Assembly: GCF_023913735.1 (NCBI RefSeq)
Contig: NZ_JAMXBH010000004.1
Coordinates: 124,001-188,000 of the forward strand
Source: Pseudarthrobacter raffinosi
GTDB lineage: Bacteria; Actinomycetota; Actinomycetes; Actinomycetales; Micrococcaceae
Direction: 5' to 3'
DNA length: 64,000 nucleotides
In this document: positions 17,553 through 27,070 of the stretch, piece by piece
Position numbering within the stretch: position 1 is the stretch's first letter
Layout: every line of letters begins with the position of its first letter
Program-made: the position numbers and the translations under genes
Notes under the pieces: generated by a model
The model's database searches: none
What the model was told of the DNA's origin: nothing
The model's input: only the letters and a program-made list of their open reading frames with translations

Positions 17553-18871
17553 GTGCCACCGAAACCACGCGCCGCCGACTGCACCCCGCATGGATCGTCG
17601 CGGCCGTCGCCTTCCTGGCCCTCGTGGGAGCGGCCGGATTCCGGGCCGCCCCGGGTGTCCTCATGGTGCCGCTGCAGCAGGAGTTCGGCTGGTCCATCAC
17701 CGTGCTGTCCGCAGCCGTCAGCATCAACCTGGTGCTGTTTGGGCTGACCGCCCCCTTCGCCGCGGCCCTGATGGAACGGTTCGGGATCCGGGCCGTCACC
17801 GCCACCGCCCTGGTGATGATCGGCGCCGGCAGCGCGCTCACGGTCCTGGTCACCCAGTCCTGGCAGATCCTCCTGACCTGGGGACTGCTGATCGGGCTCG
17901 GCACCGGCTCCATGGCGCTCGTCTTCGCCGCCACCATCGCCAACACCTGGTTCTCCAAGAGCCGGGGCCTGGTGATCGGCATCCTGACCGCCGGCAGCGC
18001 CGCGGGCCAGCTGGTCTTCCTGCCGTTCATCGCCATGCTGGCCCAGGATCCGGGTTGGCGGCAGGCCTCGCTGCTGATCGCCGCCGGCGCGCTGGCGGTG
18101 GTGCCGCTGGTGCTGAAGTTCCTCAAAAACTCACCGGCCGACGTCGGCGCCTTGCCTTACGGTGAAACGGCACCTGAGGAGGGAACGGCTGAGTCCCCGG
18201 CTGCGGCAGCGGACCCCGTGGAAAGCGGGCGCAGCAGCAACGCCGCGGTGCGCGCCCTCCAGGTTCTCAAGCGCGCCAGCAAAGTGCGGACATTCTGGGC
18301 GCTGGTGGCCGGGTTTGCGATCTGCGGGGCCACCACCAACGGGCTGATCGGCACCCACTTCATCCCCTCCGCCCACGACCACGGCATGCCCGAAACCACA
18401 GCGGCCGGGCTTCTCGCCGTCGTCGGGATCTTCGACATCCTGGGCACCATCGCCTCCGGCTGGCTGACCGACCGCTACAACCCCAAAATCCTGCTGGCCG
18501 TCTATTACCAGTTCCGGGGGATCGGCCTGCTAGTGCTGCCGCTGGTCCTGAGCGCCACCGTCCAGCCGAGCATGATCGTTTTTGTGGTGATCTACGGCCT
18601 GGACTGGGTGGCGACGGTACCGCCCACGGCGGCAATCTGCCGGAAAACGTTCGGCACGGACGGCAGCGTGGTGTTCGGCTGGGTGTTCGCGGCCCACCAG
18701 CTGGGCGCGGCCGCTGCTGCCCTCGGCGCCGGTGCCATCCGGGACGCCACCGGCCAGTACACCTACGCCTGGTTCGGCGCGGCCGCCATGTGCACCATCG
18801 CCGCCGTGATCAGCGCGACCATCCGCAAGGACGCAGGCGCCAAGGAACCCGTCCCGGTCGGAGCTGCGTAA
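17549..18871 (+). CDS. MFS transporter
   Basis: A 440-residue major facilitator superfamily protein with twelve predicted membrane segments and a hydrophilic central loop rich in Glu/Ala/Ser (about residues 205-235). The architecture and GLIGTHFIPSAHDHG segment fit the oxalate/formate or monocarboxylate-like MFS group, which exports or imports small organic acids or drugs. Translational overlap with the HxlR gene implies joint expression and substrate-responsive regulation. The substrate is unknown. Confidence 0.87.
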   Translation: MSATETTRRRLHPAWIVAAVAFLALVGAAGFRAAPGVLMVPLQQEFGWSITVLSAAVSINLVLFGLTAPFAAALMERFGIRAVTATALVMIGAGSALTVLVTQSWQILLTWGLLIGLGTGSMALVFAATIANTWFSKSRGLVIGILTAGSAAGQLVFLPFIAMLAQDPGWRQASLLIAAGALAVVPLVLKFLKNSPADVGALPYGETAPEEGTAESPAAAADPVESGRSSNAAVRALQVLKRASKVRTFWALVAGFAICGATTNGLIGTHFIPSAHDHGMPETTAAGLLAVVGIFDILGTIASGWLTDRYNPKILLAVYYQFRGIGLLVLPLVLSATVQPSMIVFVVIYGLDWVATVPPTAAICRKTFGTDGSVVFGWVFAAHQLGAAAAALGAGAIRDATGQYTYAWFGAAAMCTIAAVISATIRKDAGAKEPVPVGAA

Positions 18872-18887
18872 CCGGGGCCGGACGCGT

Positions 18888-18944
18888 CGAGATGGCACTT
18901 CACGGCAGTCGCGGCGCCTGACATTGCCGCGAAATGCCATCTCG
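18888..18944. terminator. Long inverted repeat between convergent genes
   Basis: CGAGATGGCACTTCACGGCA (18888-18907) is inverted with 18 of 20 matches at 18925-18944, between the MFS and beta-galactosidase genes. Probably a bidirectional terminator. Confidence 0.6.
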
Positions 18945-18948
18945 GCGG

Positions 18949-21900
18949 CTACCCGGCCGTCCCGATGCGCAGCATCACCGTGCGGGCCTCCGGACGAAGG
19001 GCGAAGTCCGGCCAGACGTCCGGGCCGCAGGCCCGTGAACCCAACCCATGCTGGGCGGCGTCCAGATAGAGGTAGCTGTGCTCGCTCGGAGGCAACTCGT
19101 GGGGATGGGCCGCTGCGCTGACCTCCTGTGCGGTGTGACGGGCCAGGGTGAAACCGGGCCGGCGCCCGCGGCCATCGGCCACCGTCTCGATCCTCAGCCA
19201 GGGCGCCCCCTCATTGTTCAGGTCGAGTGAACGCACGGCACTGCGGTGCCCGCTCTCCTGGGGCTTGGCGTACGTCACCGTGAGGTCGTCGATTGCTGCC
19301 GAATACCGCCCGATCAGGGCCGCGTGCATGCTGTCCGGATACGATTCGCGGGGCCCGGCACCGAACCAGGACGCGCCATCCACGGAGCCGGGCAAATCGA
19401 ACCTGACCCCGATGCGTGGCCAGATCATGTTCCAGCCAGCGCTGGGGACGATGTCCAGGCGAAGCCACAGCTCCCCATCCGCGAGCTGCCACTGCTCTTC
19501 GACCGTCACGGAGTCGGCGCTGTCGGCCGCCGCATACCGTGTCCGGACCGCCACGCCTGAATCGTTCGCCGAGATCTTTTCCACCCGGGCCGTCAAGCGG
19601 TCCAGGCCCGCTTTGCGCCAGACCGCGGCCGACGTCGGGGCCGGCACGCCGTTTCCGTTGTTCAGCCAGGGGTCGGCGAGATCGTAACTGCCGCGGCCCG
19701 CTCCGCCGTCGTTATCCGTCGGTGCGCGCCAGAGCTCCAGGCGGGGACCGGCCACCGGCAGTCCGCCCAGCGACACAAGCCGGCCCTCCTCGAAGACCGC
19801 GGGTCCGAGGGTTACTGTTCCGGTTCCCGAGGATTCGGCATCCGAACTCGCCGCCAAGGAGCCGGTCCGGCCGACTGAAGCCAGCGGGCGCGGAGCCTGA
19901 ACTCGTGCCGCAGGCTCCGAGAGATCCAGCTGGGCGGCTGAAATCACATGCCCGGCCGGAGCCCAGTCAGTGTCCTTGCGGAGCACGGCTTCAACGGTGA
20001 GCCAGTTCTCACCTCTACCTGAGACAGCAAACGCCGGCAGCTCCAGCTGCGCCGAGTCGCCAGCCGCAAGAGCCTTGCCCGACGCGCCGGCGATTGCCAG
20101 TTCGCCCGAGTCACTGCGGATGCCGTCCACTTCGGTCCGCCACTGGAGCACGACGTCGGAGGCGTCCGCCGAGTGCCGCAGATTGGCGACTGTGATGAAC
20201 CGCCGCGCACCGCCGTCGGACGGTGTTCCATGGGGCACCTCGGTGCCGAAGCCCAAACGGATCGGCGCCACGATCTGCTTGTATTCGAACAGTCCCGGGC
20301 TCGGCGTCGAATCGGAGAGGACCATTCCGTCCATCACGAAGTTGCCGTCGTGGATGACCTCGTTGAAATCGCCGCCATAGGCGAAGAATTCGGTTCCGTC
20401 TTCCGTGCGTGTGCGGATGCCGTGGTCCCGCCACTCCCAGACGAAACCACCGTGCAGCCGTGGGTAGCGGTCAACGAGGTCCTCATACTGGTCGATGGCG
20501 CCGGGGCCGTTGCCCATCGCATGAACGTACTCGCACAGGATGAAGGGCTTGGTCCGTTGCCGTGCCGACTCGGCGGCGGAACAGCCGAGCAGCAGGGAGC
20601 CGGAGTCGTCGCGTCCGATCGCCTCGGTCTCGGGGACGGAGGAGTACATCCGCGAATAGACGTCCGTGTAGGCGCCGCTGTAATCGCCCTCATAGTGGAC
20701 GGGACGTCCGGTGTCGCGGGCATGGGCCCACGCGGCCATTGCGGCGAGGTTGGCGCCCGTGCCAGCCTCGTTACCGAGCGACCACATAACGATGGAGGGG
20801 TGGTTCTTGTCGCGCTCGATGGTGCGCTCGATGCGGTCCACGAAGGCTTCGCGCCAGGCGGGATCGTCGCTGGGATTGCCGGCCCATCGCTGGGCATGGA
20901 ATCCGTGCGTTTCGAGGTCGCACTCAAGCACCACCCAGAACCCCATTTCATCGGCCAGATCCAGCAGCCGCGGATGCGGGGGATAGTGGCTGGTCCGGAT
21001 CGCATTGACGTTGAACTGCTTCATAAGGGCCAGATCGGCGCGGGCAGATTCTTCGTCGAAGACGCGGCCCCGGTCGGGATGGGTCTCGTGACGGTTCATG
21101 CCGTGGAACACCACCCGCCGGCCGTTCACCAGAAAGCGGTCCCCCACGATTTCCACCGTGCGGAAGCCCAGGCTGAGGGAGAGCGTTTCGGCAGCGCTGC
21201 TCACCGTTGCGTCATACAGCCGCGGAATCTCGGCAGACCACGGTTCGACGGCGTCGATCAGGACCGGGGCAACGTCCGCCGCAGAGTTCCACGTGACGTC
21301 CACGCCCAGCTCCGGCACGGAGAGCGTCACCGGAAAAGCGTCACCGGTTGCCGTGATTTCAGGGTCAATGGTGCCGGCGCCGGAATTACCGGAGCCGCTG
21401 AACGAGGTGCGCAGCCAGGCGTCGTCGATGCCGCCCGCCGGCCGCGCCTGGAGCGTTACGTCGCGGAAGATGCCCGGCAGCCACCACTGGTCCTGGTCTT
21501 CGACGTAGCTCGACGCCGACCACTGGTGCACGCGCACGGCCAGCACGTTCGATCCAGGACGCACAGCATCCGTGACGTCGAACTCCTGGGCCAGCCGGCT
21601 CCCGACGCCGACGCCGATCGGCACCCCGTTGACCCACACCTTGTACCGCGACTCGACGCCGTCGAACCGCAGCAGGATCCGTACGGCTTCGGTCCATGCC
21701 TCCGGCAGTTCGAAGGTGCGCCGGTAGTCGCCGGTGGGATTCTCATCGGGGACGTTGGGTGCATCGGTGGGGAAGGGAAAACGCACATTCGTGTAGATTG
21801 GCCGCCCATAGCGCCCGTCGCCTTCCAGTACCCAGTGGGCCGGGACGGCGATCTCCTCCCATGACGAGTCATCGAAGGTCTCCTCGGCCACGCCCTCGAG

Positions 21901-22107
21901 GGCCTCGCCTGCGGGCAGGACGCCGCGGCCCCCGGGGGTTCCCGGTGCGCCGGGCAGGAGCCGGAAGCGCCAGTTGCCGTTGAGTGACTGGGCGGGAGCT
22001 GTGGTGTGCAGCCAGGATCGGGCGGCTGTCCGCCTGCCCGAACCCGGTCCGCGGTCGATGATGTAGGAAACATCGGCGGTGCGCCCGGATGCTGTGGACT
22101 GGGACAT
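18949..22107 (-). CDS. Beta-galactosidase, GH2 (LacZ-type)
   Basis: A 1052-residue glycoside hydrolase family 2 enzyme of LacZ type. In order: an N-terminal jelly-roll sugar-binding domain, Ig-like domain, TIM barrel, a further Ig-like domain and the bgal_small_N C-terminal domain. The acid/base glutamate is in WSLGNEAGTG and the nucleophile in ILCEYVHAMGNG. It hydrolyses terminal beta-galactosides such as lactose in the cytosol (no signal peptide). ATG 22107 has GGAG about 10 bases upstream and overlaps the stop of a permease remnant as TAATG, so it was once the downstream gene of a sugar-uptake operon. The divergent TetR gene probably regulates it. Confidence 0.93.
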   Translation of the reverse strand: MSQSTASGRTADVSYIIDRGPGSGRRTAARSWLHTTAPAQSLNGNWRFRLLPGAPGTPGGRGVLPAGEALEGVAEETFDDSSWEEIAVPAHWVLEGDGRYGRPIYTNVRFPFPTDAPNVPDENPTGDYRRTFELPEAWTEAVRILLRFDGVESRYKVWVNGVPIGVGVGSRLAQEFDVTDAVRPGSNVLAVRVHQWSASSYVEDQDQWWLPGIFRDVTLQARPAGGIDDAWLRTSFSGSGNSGAGTIDPEITATGDAFPVTLSVPELGVDVTWNSAADVAPVLIDAVEPWSAEIPRLYDATVSSAAETLSLSLGFRTVEIVGDRFLVNGRRVVFHGMNRHETHPDRGRVFDEESARADLALMKQFNVNAIRTSHYPPHPRLLDLADEMGFWVVLECDLETHGFHAQRWAGNPSDDPAWREAFVDRIERTIERDKNHPSIVMWSLGNEAGTGANLAAMAAWAHARDTGRPVHYEGDYSGAYTDVYSRMYSSVPETEAIGRDDSGSLLLGCSAAESARQRTKPFILCEYVHAMGNGPGAIDQYEDLVDRYPRLHGGFVWEWRDHGIRTRTEDGTEFFAYGGDFNEVIHDGNFVMDGMVLSDSTPSPGLFEYKQIVAPIRLGFGTEVPHGTPSDGGARRFITVANLRHSADASDVVLQWRTEVDGIRSDSGELAIAGASGKALAAGDSAQLELPAFAVSGRGENWLTVEAVLRKDTDWAPAGHVISAAQLDLSEPAARVQAPRPLASVGRTGSLAASSDAESSGTGTVTLGPAVFEEGRLVSLGGLPVAGPRLELWRAPTDNDGGAGRGSYDLADPWLNNGNGVPAPTSAAVWRKAGLDRLTARVEKISANDSGVAVRTRYAAADSADSVTVEEQWQLADGELWLRLDIVPSAGWNMIWPRIGVRFDLPGSVDGASWFGAGPRESYPDSMHAALIGRYSAAIDDLTVTYAKPQESGHRSAVRSLDLNNEGAPWLRIETVADGRGRRPGFTLARHTAQEVSAAAHPHELPPSEHSYLYLDAAQHGLGSRACGPDVWPDFALRPEARTVMLRIGTAG

Positions 22108-22226
22108 TACTTGACTGCTCCTTCTGTAAGCCCGCCGCGCCAGAAGCGCTGCAGGATAACCATGGCAATGCTGAGCGGGATGATCGACAGCAATACGCCG
22201 CCGCGTCTCCGGGTGAATCGGGCCAT
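22107..22226 (-). pseudogene. 3' remnant of a sugar-ABC permease (CUT1 type)
   Basis: Minus-strand codons ending at TAA 22109-22107 read [19 protein letters not shown] and then GLTEGAVK, the characteristic C-terminal end of a MalG-like carbohydrate ABC permease (last membrane helix plus tail). Only about 35 codons survive; an ATG at 22226 opens the stub by chance or as a new small ORF. The TAATG overlap with the beta-galactosidase start is a normal operon junction, so the stub marks a deletion that removed the rest of the transporter. Confidence 0.75.
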
Positions 22227-22312
22227 GTTGCCTGCACCTCATTGTGTCGGTTCATGTGCCAGCGAGTGTGAGCTGCGGCACGTACGGAAGCGGGTAGGAG
22301 ACAGGCTAACAC

Positions 22313-22338
22313 AAAATTCGAGTAGTTACTCGAGTTTT
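22313..22338. promoter_or_regulatory. Candidate TetR operator in divergent region
   Basis: CGAGTA-GT-TACTCG (22319-22332) is a perfect dyad extended by AAAATT/AGTTTT on the outside. It is the only strong dyad between the TetR gene and the beta-galactosidase unit and lies about 40 bp before the TetR start. Confidence 0.6.
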
Positions 22339-22376
22339 GATTCTGCCTGCTACATCCGCCTGTACACTGGCTTGCC

Positions 22377-22988
22377 ATGACCACAAACGAGGCGAGCCGG
22401 CCGTCCCGGCGGGGACCATATGCGAAGTCGACGGAACGCCGGCACGCGATCCTTGTTGCCGCGCACGCTGTGTTTGCGGCCCACGGGTACCGGGCAGGCT
22501 CCCTGCAGGACGTTGCCGACCACGTCGGAATGAGCCAGACGAGCCTCCTGCACTACTTCCCGTCGAAAAGCGACTTGCTGCTTGCCGTGCTCAACTGGCG
22601 CGACTCGAATACCGGAGACGGCGCCACACCTCCGGATCCGGAGGAAACGCTTGTTGACGCCGTGATCCGCCAGGCGCGCTTCAACGAAGAGATCCCGGGT
22701 GTCATCGAGTTGTACACCGTGCTGTGTGCGGAATCCGTCACGGACGGCCATCCGGGTCGCGAATTCTTCACGGAACGTTTCGAACGGCTGCGGCGGAGCT
22801 ACGCCCGTCGGTTTACGCAACTCGCCGAGGAAGGGCGGCTGCGCCCCGGTGTAGAACCCGAAGCCGCGGCGGCATCATTGATTGCGCTGTGGGACGGGAT
22901 CCAAACGCAGTGGCTGTTGGCGCCCGCGAATGTCGACATGGCGGGGTGCCTGCGAGGCTACCTGGAGCTGGTCATCCTGCCTGAATAA
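22377..22988 (+). CDS. TetR-family transcriptional regulator
   Basis: A 203-residue one-component regulator. The N-terminal TetR helix-turn-helix is clear (HAILVAAHAVFAAHGYRAG, then VGMSQTSLLHYFPSKSDLL, about residues 20-68). The C-terminal ligand domain includes ELYTVLCAESVTDGHPGREF, as in actinobacterial TetR proteins controlling carbohydrate hydrolases. It is divergent from the beta-galactosidase gene with a dyad operator between them, so it probably represses both. Confidence 0.88.
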   Translation: MTTNEASRPSRRGPYAKSTERRHAILVAAHAVFAAHGYRAGSLQDVADHVGMSQTSLLHYFPSKSDLLLAVLNWRDSNTGDGATPPDPEETLVDAVIRQARFNEEIPGVIELYTVLCAESVTDGHPGREFFTERFERLRRSYARRFTQLAEEGRLRPGVEPEAAAASLIALWDGIQTQWLLAPANVDMAGCLRGYLELVILPE

Positions 22989-22999
22989 CCACACGTAGT

Positions 23000-23065
23000 C
23001 CCAACTAGGTAGCAGTAACTGTCGTTATGAGCCCTCAAAACGACAGTTACTGCTACCTAGTTGGG
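23000..23065. terminator. 27-bp-arm inverted repeat between convergent genes
   Basis: A 27-base arm at 23000-23026 is perfectly inverted at 23039-23065 with a 12-base loop. It separates the TetR and acyl-CoA dehydrogenase genes. It is the longest perfect hairpin in the window, with no T-run. Confidence 0.7.
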
Positions 23066-23080
23066 GAGGGGCGGGTGGGT

Positions 23081-24289
23081 TTACCGGAACGCGCCGAGGC
23101 CGGTGATGTGCTGACCAAGAACGAGCATGTGGACCTCGTCGGTGCCCTCGTAGGTGCGGACGGACTCCAGGTTGGCAGCGTGCCGGAGCGGCGAATAGTC
23201 CAGCGTGATGCCGTTGCCGCCGAGGATGGAACGGGCGTCCCGGGCGATCCTGATGGCCTCGCGCACGTTGTTCAGCTTGCCCAGTGAGATCTGCTCGGGC
23301 CGCAGCTTCCTTTCGTCCTTGAGGCGCCCCAGATAGAAGGCCAGCATGGTGCCCTTCTGGATCTCCAGCAGCATGTTCACCAGCTTCTCCTGCGTCAGCT
23401 GGTACCCGGCCAGCGGCTTGCCGAACTGCAACCGGTCCTGGGAATAGGCCAGGGCGGCTTCGTAGGAATCACGCGCGGCGCCCATGGCACCCCAGATGAT
23501 CCCGTAGCGGGCCTCGTTCAGGCACGCAAACGGCCCGCGCAGGCCCATCGCAGCCGGCAGCATGGCCTCCGGTCCCAGCCGGACGCCGTCGAACACCACA
23601 TCGCACTGGATGGAAGCGCGCATGGAGAGCTTCTGGGTGATGGGCGTTGCGGTCACGCCCGCCATACCGGCCGGCACCAGGAAGCCGCGGACGCCGTCGT
23701 CGGTTTGGGCCCACACCACCATCACCCCGGCCACGGAGGCCAGTCCGATCCAGCGTTTGGCACCGTCCAGGACCCAGCCGGCGTTGTCCCCGGTGCCGTC
23801 CCGGCGGGCGAAAGTGGTCATGGAGGACGGGTCGGAGCCTGCCGTGGGCTCAGTCAGGGCGAAGCAGCCGATCACTTCGCCGGCAGCCATCCGGGGGAGC
23901 CACTCCTGCTTCTGGTCCTCCGAACCCCATTTGTGGATGGCCGTCATGGCCAGGGACCCCTGCACAGAGACAAAGGTCCGGATCCCGGAATCGCCGGCCT
24001 CGAGTTCCATCGCGGCCAGGCCGTATTCGACGGCGGAGCGGCCGGGGCAGCCATAGCCTTCCAGGTGCATCCCCAGGACGCCCAGCTCGCCGAGTTCGGG
24101 AGCCAGCTCCAGCGGAAAAACGGCGTCGTCATACCAGCCGGCAATGTTTGGCTTGATCCGCTGGTCCGTGAAGTCGCGGATCCGCTGCTGGAGTGCCCGC
24201 TCGTCAGCGCTCAGCAGCGCATTAAGGGCCAGGACGTCGGACGGGTCCGGTGTAAGGGGCAGTTCGGCGGTGACTCCAGCGTCGCTCAT
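23081..24289 (-). CDS. Acyl-CoA dehydrogenase (glutaryl-CoA dehydrogenase-like)
   Basis: A 402-residue FAD-dependent acyl-CoA dehydrogenase. The FAD/substrate motifs CFALTEPTAGSDPSS and the C-terminal RTYEGTDEVH are present; the catalytic base is the Glu in YEGT (about residue 381). That placement and the GSxxALxMGLRGPFACLNEARYG-like region resemble glutaryl-CoA dehydrogenases, which turn glutaryl-CoA into crotonyl-CoA, but closely related enzymes use other acyl-CoAs. It lies 9 bp downstream of the APC permease gene in the other operon and may not be functionally linked. Confidence 0.88.
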   Translation of the reverse strand: MSDAGVTAELPLTPDPSDVLALNALLSADERALQQRIRDFTDQRIKPNIAGWYDDAVFPLELAPELGELGVLGMHLEGYGCPGRSAVEYGLAAMELEAGDSGIRTFVSVQGSLAMTAIHKWGSEDQKQEWLPRMAAGEVIGCFALTEPTAGSDPSSMTTFARRDGTGDNAGWVLDGAKRWIGLASVAGVMVVWAQTDDGVRGFLVPAGMAGVTATPITQKLSMRASIQCDVVFDGVRLGPEAMLPAAMGLRGPFACLNEARYGIIWGAMGAARDSYEAALAYSQDRLQFGKPLAGYQLTQEKLVNMLLEIQKGTMLAFYLGRLKDERKLRPEQISLGKLNNVREAIRIARDARSILGGNGITLDYSPLRHAANLESVRTYEGTDEVHMLVLGQHITGLGAFR

Positions 24290-24298
24290 CTGTGTATC

Positions 24299-25825
24299 TT
24301 AGGCCGACGTCGGTGTGGCAGCCGCCGCCGTCGGCTTCCCGATGAAGTATTCCCGCGTTGACGGCAGGAACCGGCAGACAACGGCCAGGACGACGCCCAG
24401 GGCCAGGAGCACCACGCCGCTGACAAACGCCCCGCCGACGCCGAAGATCTGGGTGTCACCGTAGGCCGGATCCCACATCTGGACGGCGGAAATGAAGAAC
24501 GCCGCCGTGAGGATCAGTGCCCCGAGCAGCGGAAGGATGCCGCGGAACCAGAGGTTGCGGGCCGATTCCCGGAAGGTCCCCCGGAAATACCAGAAGCACG
24601 CGAAGCCCGTCAGCGCATAGTAGAACGCGATAAACAGGCTGATGGCGCTGATGGAATCGGAGAGCAGGTTTTCGCTGAGGAAGCTCATGGCCACGTAGTA
24701 CACCACGGCCGCTGCGCCCATGACCTGGGTGGAGAATCCGGGGGTCTGGTTGCGGGTATGGACTTCGCCGAACTTCTGCGGCAGCGCACCGTGCACGCCC
24801 ATCGACAGTGTGCCGCGGGCCGTGGGCAGGATGGTGGTCTGCGTGGACGACAGGACCGAGGCCAGCACGGCCACCACAATCAGCCAGCCCCACGGACCCA
24901 GGACCACGTCCTTCATCGCCAGGAAGACGTCGGACTGGTTCGCTTCGTTGCCCAGGCCAATGCCCTCGGTGCCAACCGTGGCGTACATCATCACCAGCAA
25001 GGCCACCGAGACATAGACGGCCACCAGGACAAAGGCCGAAATGACGGCGCCGCGCCCAGGCGTGGTGGACGGGTTTTCCGTTTCCTCGTTCACCGCCAGG
25101 CAGGTATCCCAGCCCCAATAGATGAACAGGGCAAGCAGCGAACCGTGCACCACGGCGAAGGGGTCGGCGAAGGCACCGGCCGGGTTGAACCACTCGAAAT
25201 CGAACGCCTGGCCCTCCGGGGCCCCGCCCGCGATCCGCACAATGATGGCCAGCGCGAAGATGCCCAGCGACACATACTGAACGTACGTCAGGACCCGCTG
25301 GACATGCTCGCCCAGCCGGATGCCCCGGTAGTTCACCAGGGTCATAAACACGATGAACAGCACACCGGTGGCCGTGACCACCACCTTGTTTTCGGCCAGT
25401 GAACCGTCGCCGATCAGCAGCCACAGGTACTGGCCTGCCACCTGCGCGAGATTGGCCAGGACCACGATGCCGGCCAGGGCAACACCCCAGCCGCCCAGCC
25501 AACCCGCCCAGGGACCGAACGCCCGGCGGGACCAGGTGAACGTGGTGCCGCAGTCCGGCATGGCGCTGTTCAGCTCCCGGAAGGCGTACGCGATGAACAG
25601 GACGGGGATGAACCCGAGGATCAGGATCAGGGGAGTGTAGTTTCCGTTGACGGCCACGATCAGGCCCAGCGTGGCGGCCAGCGAATACACGGGCGCCGTG
25701 GATGCGAGGCCCAGCATGACCGAGTCGCCGAGGTCCAGGATCCCCGCCCGGAGCCCCTTGTCGGGGACGGCACCGCTGGACGGTCCGCCGGGAGCGCCGC
25801 CCGCCGTCGTCGTCTCCGCACTCAT
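24299..25825 (-). CDS. APC-family amino acid permease
   Basis: A 508-residue membrane protein with twelve or more helices and the APC signature GLRAGILDLGDSVMLGLASTAPVYSLA near the N terminus. It would import an amino acid, amine or polyamine with protons. ATG 25825 gives the usual family length; a longer frame upstream overlaps the neighbour and is not needed. It is the third gene of a unit with the YgiB-like and YgiC-like genes. APC carriers often sit beside glutathionylspermidine-synthase-like genes, which hints at an amine or peptide substrate. Confidence 0.88.
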   Translation of the reverse strand: MSAETTTAGGAPGGPSSGAVPDKGLRAGILDLGDSVMLGLASTAPVYSLAATLGLIVAVNGNYTPLILILGFIPVLFIAYAFRELNSAMPDCGTTFTWSRRAFGPWAGWLGGWGVALAGIVVLANLAQVAGQYLWLLIGDGSLAENKVVVTATGVLFIVFMTLVNYRGIRLGEHVQRVLTYVQYVSLGIFALAIIVRIAGGAPEGQAFDFEWFNPAGAFADPFAVVHGSLLALFIYWGWDTCLAVNEETENPSTTPGRGAVISAFVLVAVYVSVALLVMMYATVGTEGIGLGNEANQSDVFLAMKDVVLGPWGWLIVVAVLASVLSSTQTTILPTARGTLSMGVHGALPQKFGEVHTRNQTPGFSTQVMGAAAVVYYVAMSFLSENLLSDSISAISLFIAFYYALTGFACFWYFRGTFRESARNLWFRGILPLLGALILTAAFFISAVQMWDPAYGDTQIFGVGGAFVSGVVLLALGVVLAVVCRFLPSTREYFIGKPTAAAATPTSA

Positions 25826-25856
25826 ACGGTCACCGGGCTCTGGAATATCAGGGTGC

Positions 25857-27068
25857 TCATAGTGCGATACCTGCTTTGCTGGAGTGGGCCTGCGCTGAAA
25901 GCGGCGCCGGGGCGTCGATGGTGTTGGGCACAAAACGGCAGAAGTAGTCGGTGATGGGGCCGTCCGATTCGCGGATCCCGCAGCCCACGGACTCGCCGTC
26001 CACCACCCAGAGGCCAAGGACGGGGTGGTTGCCGTCGAAGTCGGGCAGCGCATGGAACTGCTGGTAGCACCAGCCCTCACGGCCGTACCCGCCCGGCTGC
26101 TCCAGGCTGATGCCCGGCGCATGGATCTTGATGTTGTCGCCTTCGCGCCCATGCAGCGGCTTGGCCACCCATTCCTTCAGGGGCCCGGGCTCGTTGAGGT
26201 AGGCCGGCAGCAGGTTGGGGTGGTCCGGGTACAGGTGCCACAGAGCAGCCAGCAAGGCCTTGTTAGAGAGCAGCATTTTCCACGCAGGCTCCACCCAGCG
26301 GGGATTATGTGCGCGCTGCAGCAGCCGGTGCCCGAACGGCTCCTTCATCATCAGCTCCCAGGGATACAGCTTGAACATGGTGCTGATCATGAAGTTGTCC
26401 AGGTCCACAAAGCGGTTCAGGTTGGGATCCCAGCCGATATCGGACATGTTGATGCCGATAGTGGTCCAGCCCGCCTGGCTGGCCACGTCCCGCATGTACG
26501 CGGCCGTCATCCAGTCCTCGCCGGACTCCTCAGCCTCGGAATGGGCGATGTGGAGCGTGCTCATGCCGGTGCGGTACTGCATTTTCTTCCACTGCCGGAT
26601 CAGGGCCTCGTGGATGCCGTTCCACTGGTCCTTTTCCGGGAACACGTCCTGCAGCCAGAACCATTGCGCGACGGCGGCCTCGATCAGGCCGGTGGGGGTG
26701 TCGGCGTTGTACTCCAGCATCTTGGCCGGTCCGCCCTGGCCGTCATAGATAAAGTCGAAGCGCCCGTAGACATCCATGTCCGCGGCCTGCAACGACTCAG
26801 CCGCGAGCTCCAGTGCCTGCGGGCCGATGCCGATGTTCCCCATGGCGCCCGTGGCGAGGAACTTGGCGGCCTCCAGGCACATCTTGTGCATGTCCTCGGC
26901 CGTGACCTCCAGCGTCTCCACCTCGTCCATGGTGAATTCGTAGTAGGCGGCTTCGCTCCAGTATTCAATCTTCCGGCCGTCGGGCATGGTGGTGGTGGAG
27001 AAGACCAGGCCCTGCTCTTCGATCTTCTGCTTCCAGCCGGGCCTGGGCTCCAATAACAACCGCTTCAC
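25857..27068 (-). CDS. Glutathionylspermidine synthase-like ATP-grasp enzyme (YgiC type)
   Basis: A 403-residue protein matching the C-terminal synthetase domain of glutathionylspermidine synthase, without the amidase domain. The ATP-grasp and Mg-binding regions are visible in FDFIYDGQGGPAKMLEYNADTPTG and KPLHGREGDNI. Relatives form amide bonds between a peptide carboxylate and an amine; the substrate of stand-alone YgiC/YjfC proteins is not established, and actinobacteria use mycothiol rather than glutathione. It starts with GTG 27068, 2 bp after the YgiB-like gene, and is followed by the APC permease. Confidence 0.87.
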   Translation of the reverse strand: MKRLLLEPRPGWKQKIEEQGLVFSTTTMPDGRKIEYWSEAAYYEFTMDEVETLEVTAEDMHKMCLEAAKFLATGAMGNIGIGPQALELAAESLQAADMDVYGRFDFIYDGQGGPAKMLEYNADTPTGLIEAAVAQWFWLQDVFPEKDQWNGIHEALIRQWKKMQYRTGMSTLHIAHSEAEESGEDWMTAAYMRDVASQAGWTTIGINMSDIGWDPNLNRFVDLDNFMISTMFKLYPWELMMKEPFGHRLLQRAHNPRWVEPAWKMLLSNKALLAALWHLYPDHPNLLPAYLNEPGPLKEWVAKPLHGREGDNIKIHAPGISLEQPGGYGREGWCYQQFHALPDFDGNHPVLGLWVVDGESVGCGIRESDGPITDYFCRFVPNTIDAPAPLSAQAHSSKAGIAL

Positions 27069-27070
27069 GC

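Noticed and set aside
19148..21864. Several long plus-strand frames across the beta-galactosidase region (up to 563 codons)
   Set aside because: They are antisense shadows of the GH2 gene, a GC-rich coding artefact; none shows a domain or ribosome site.
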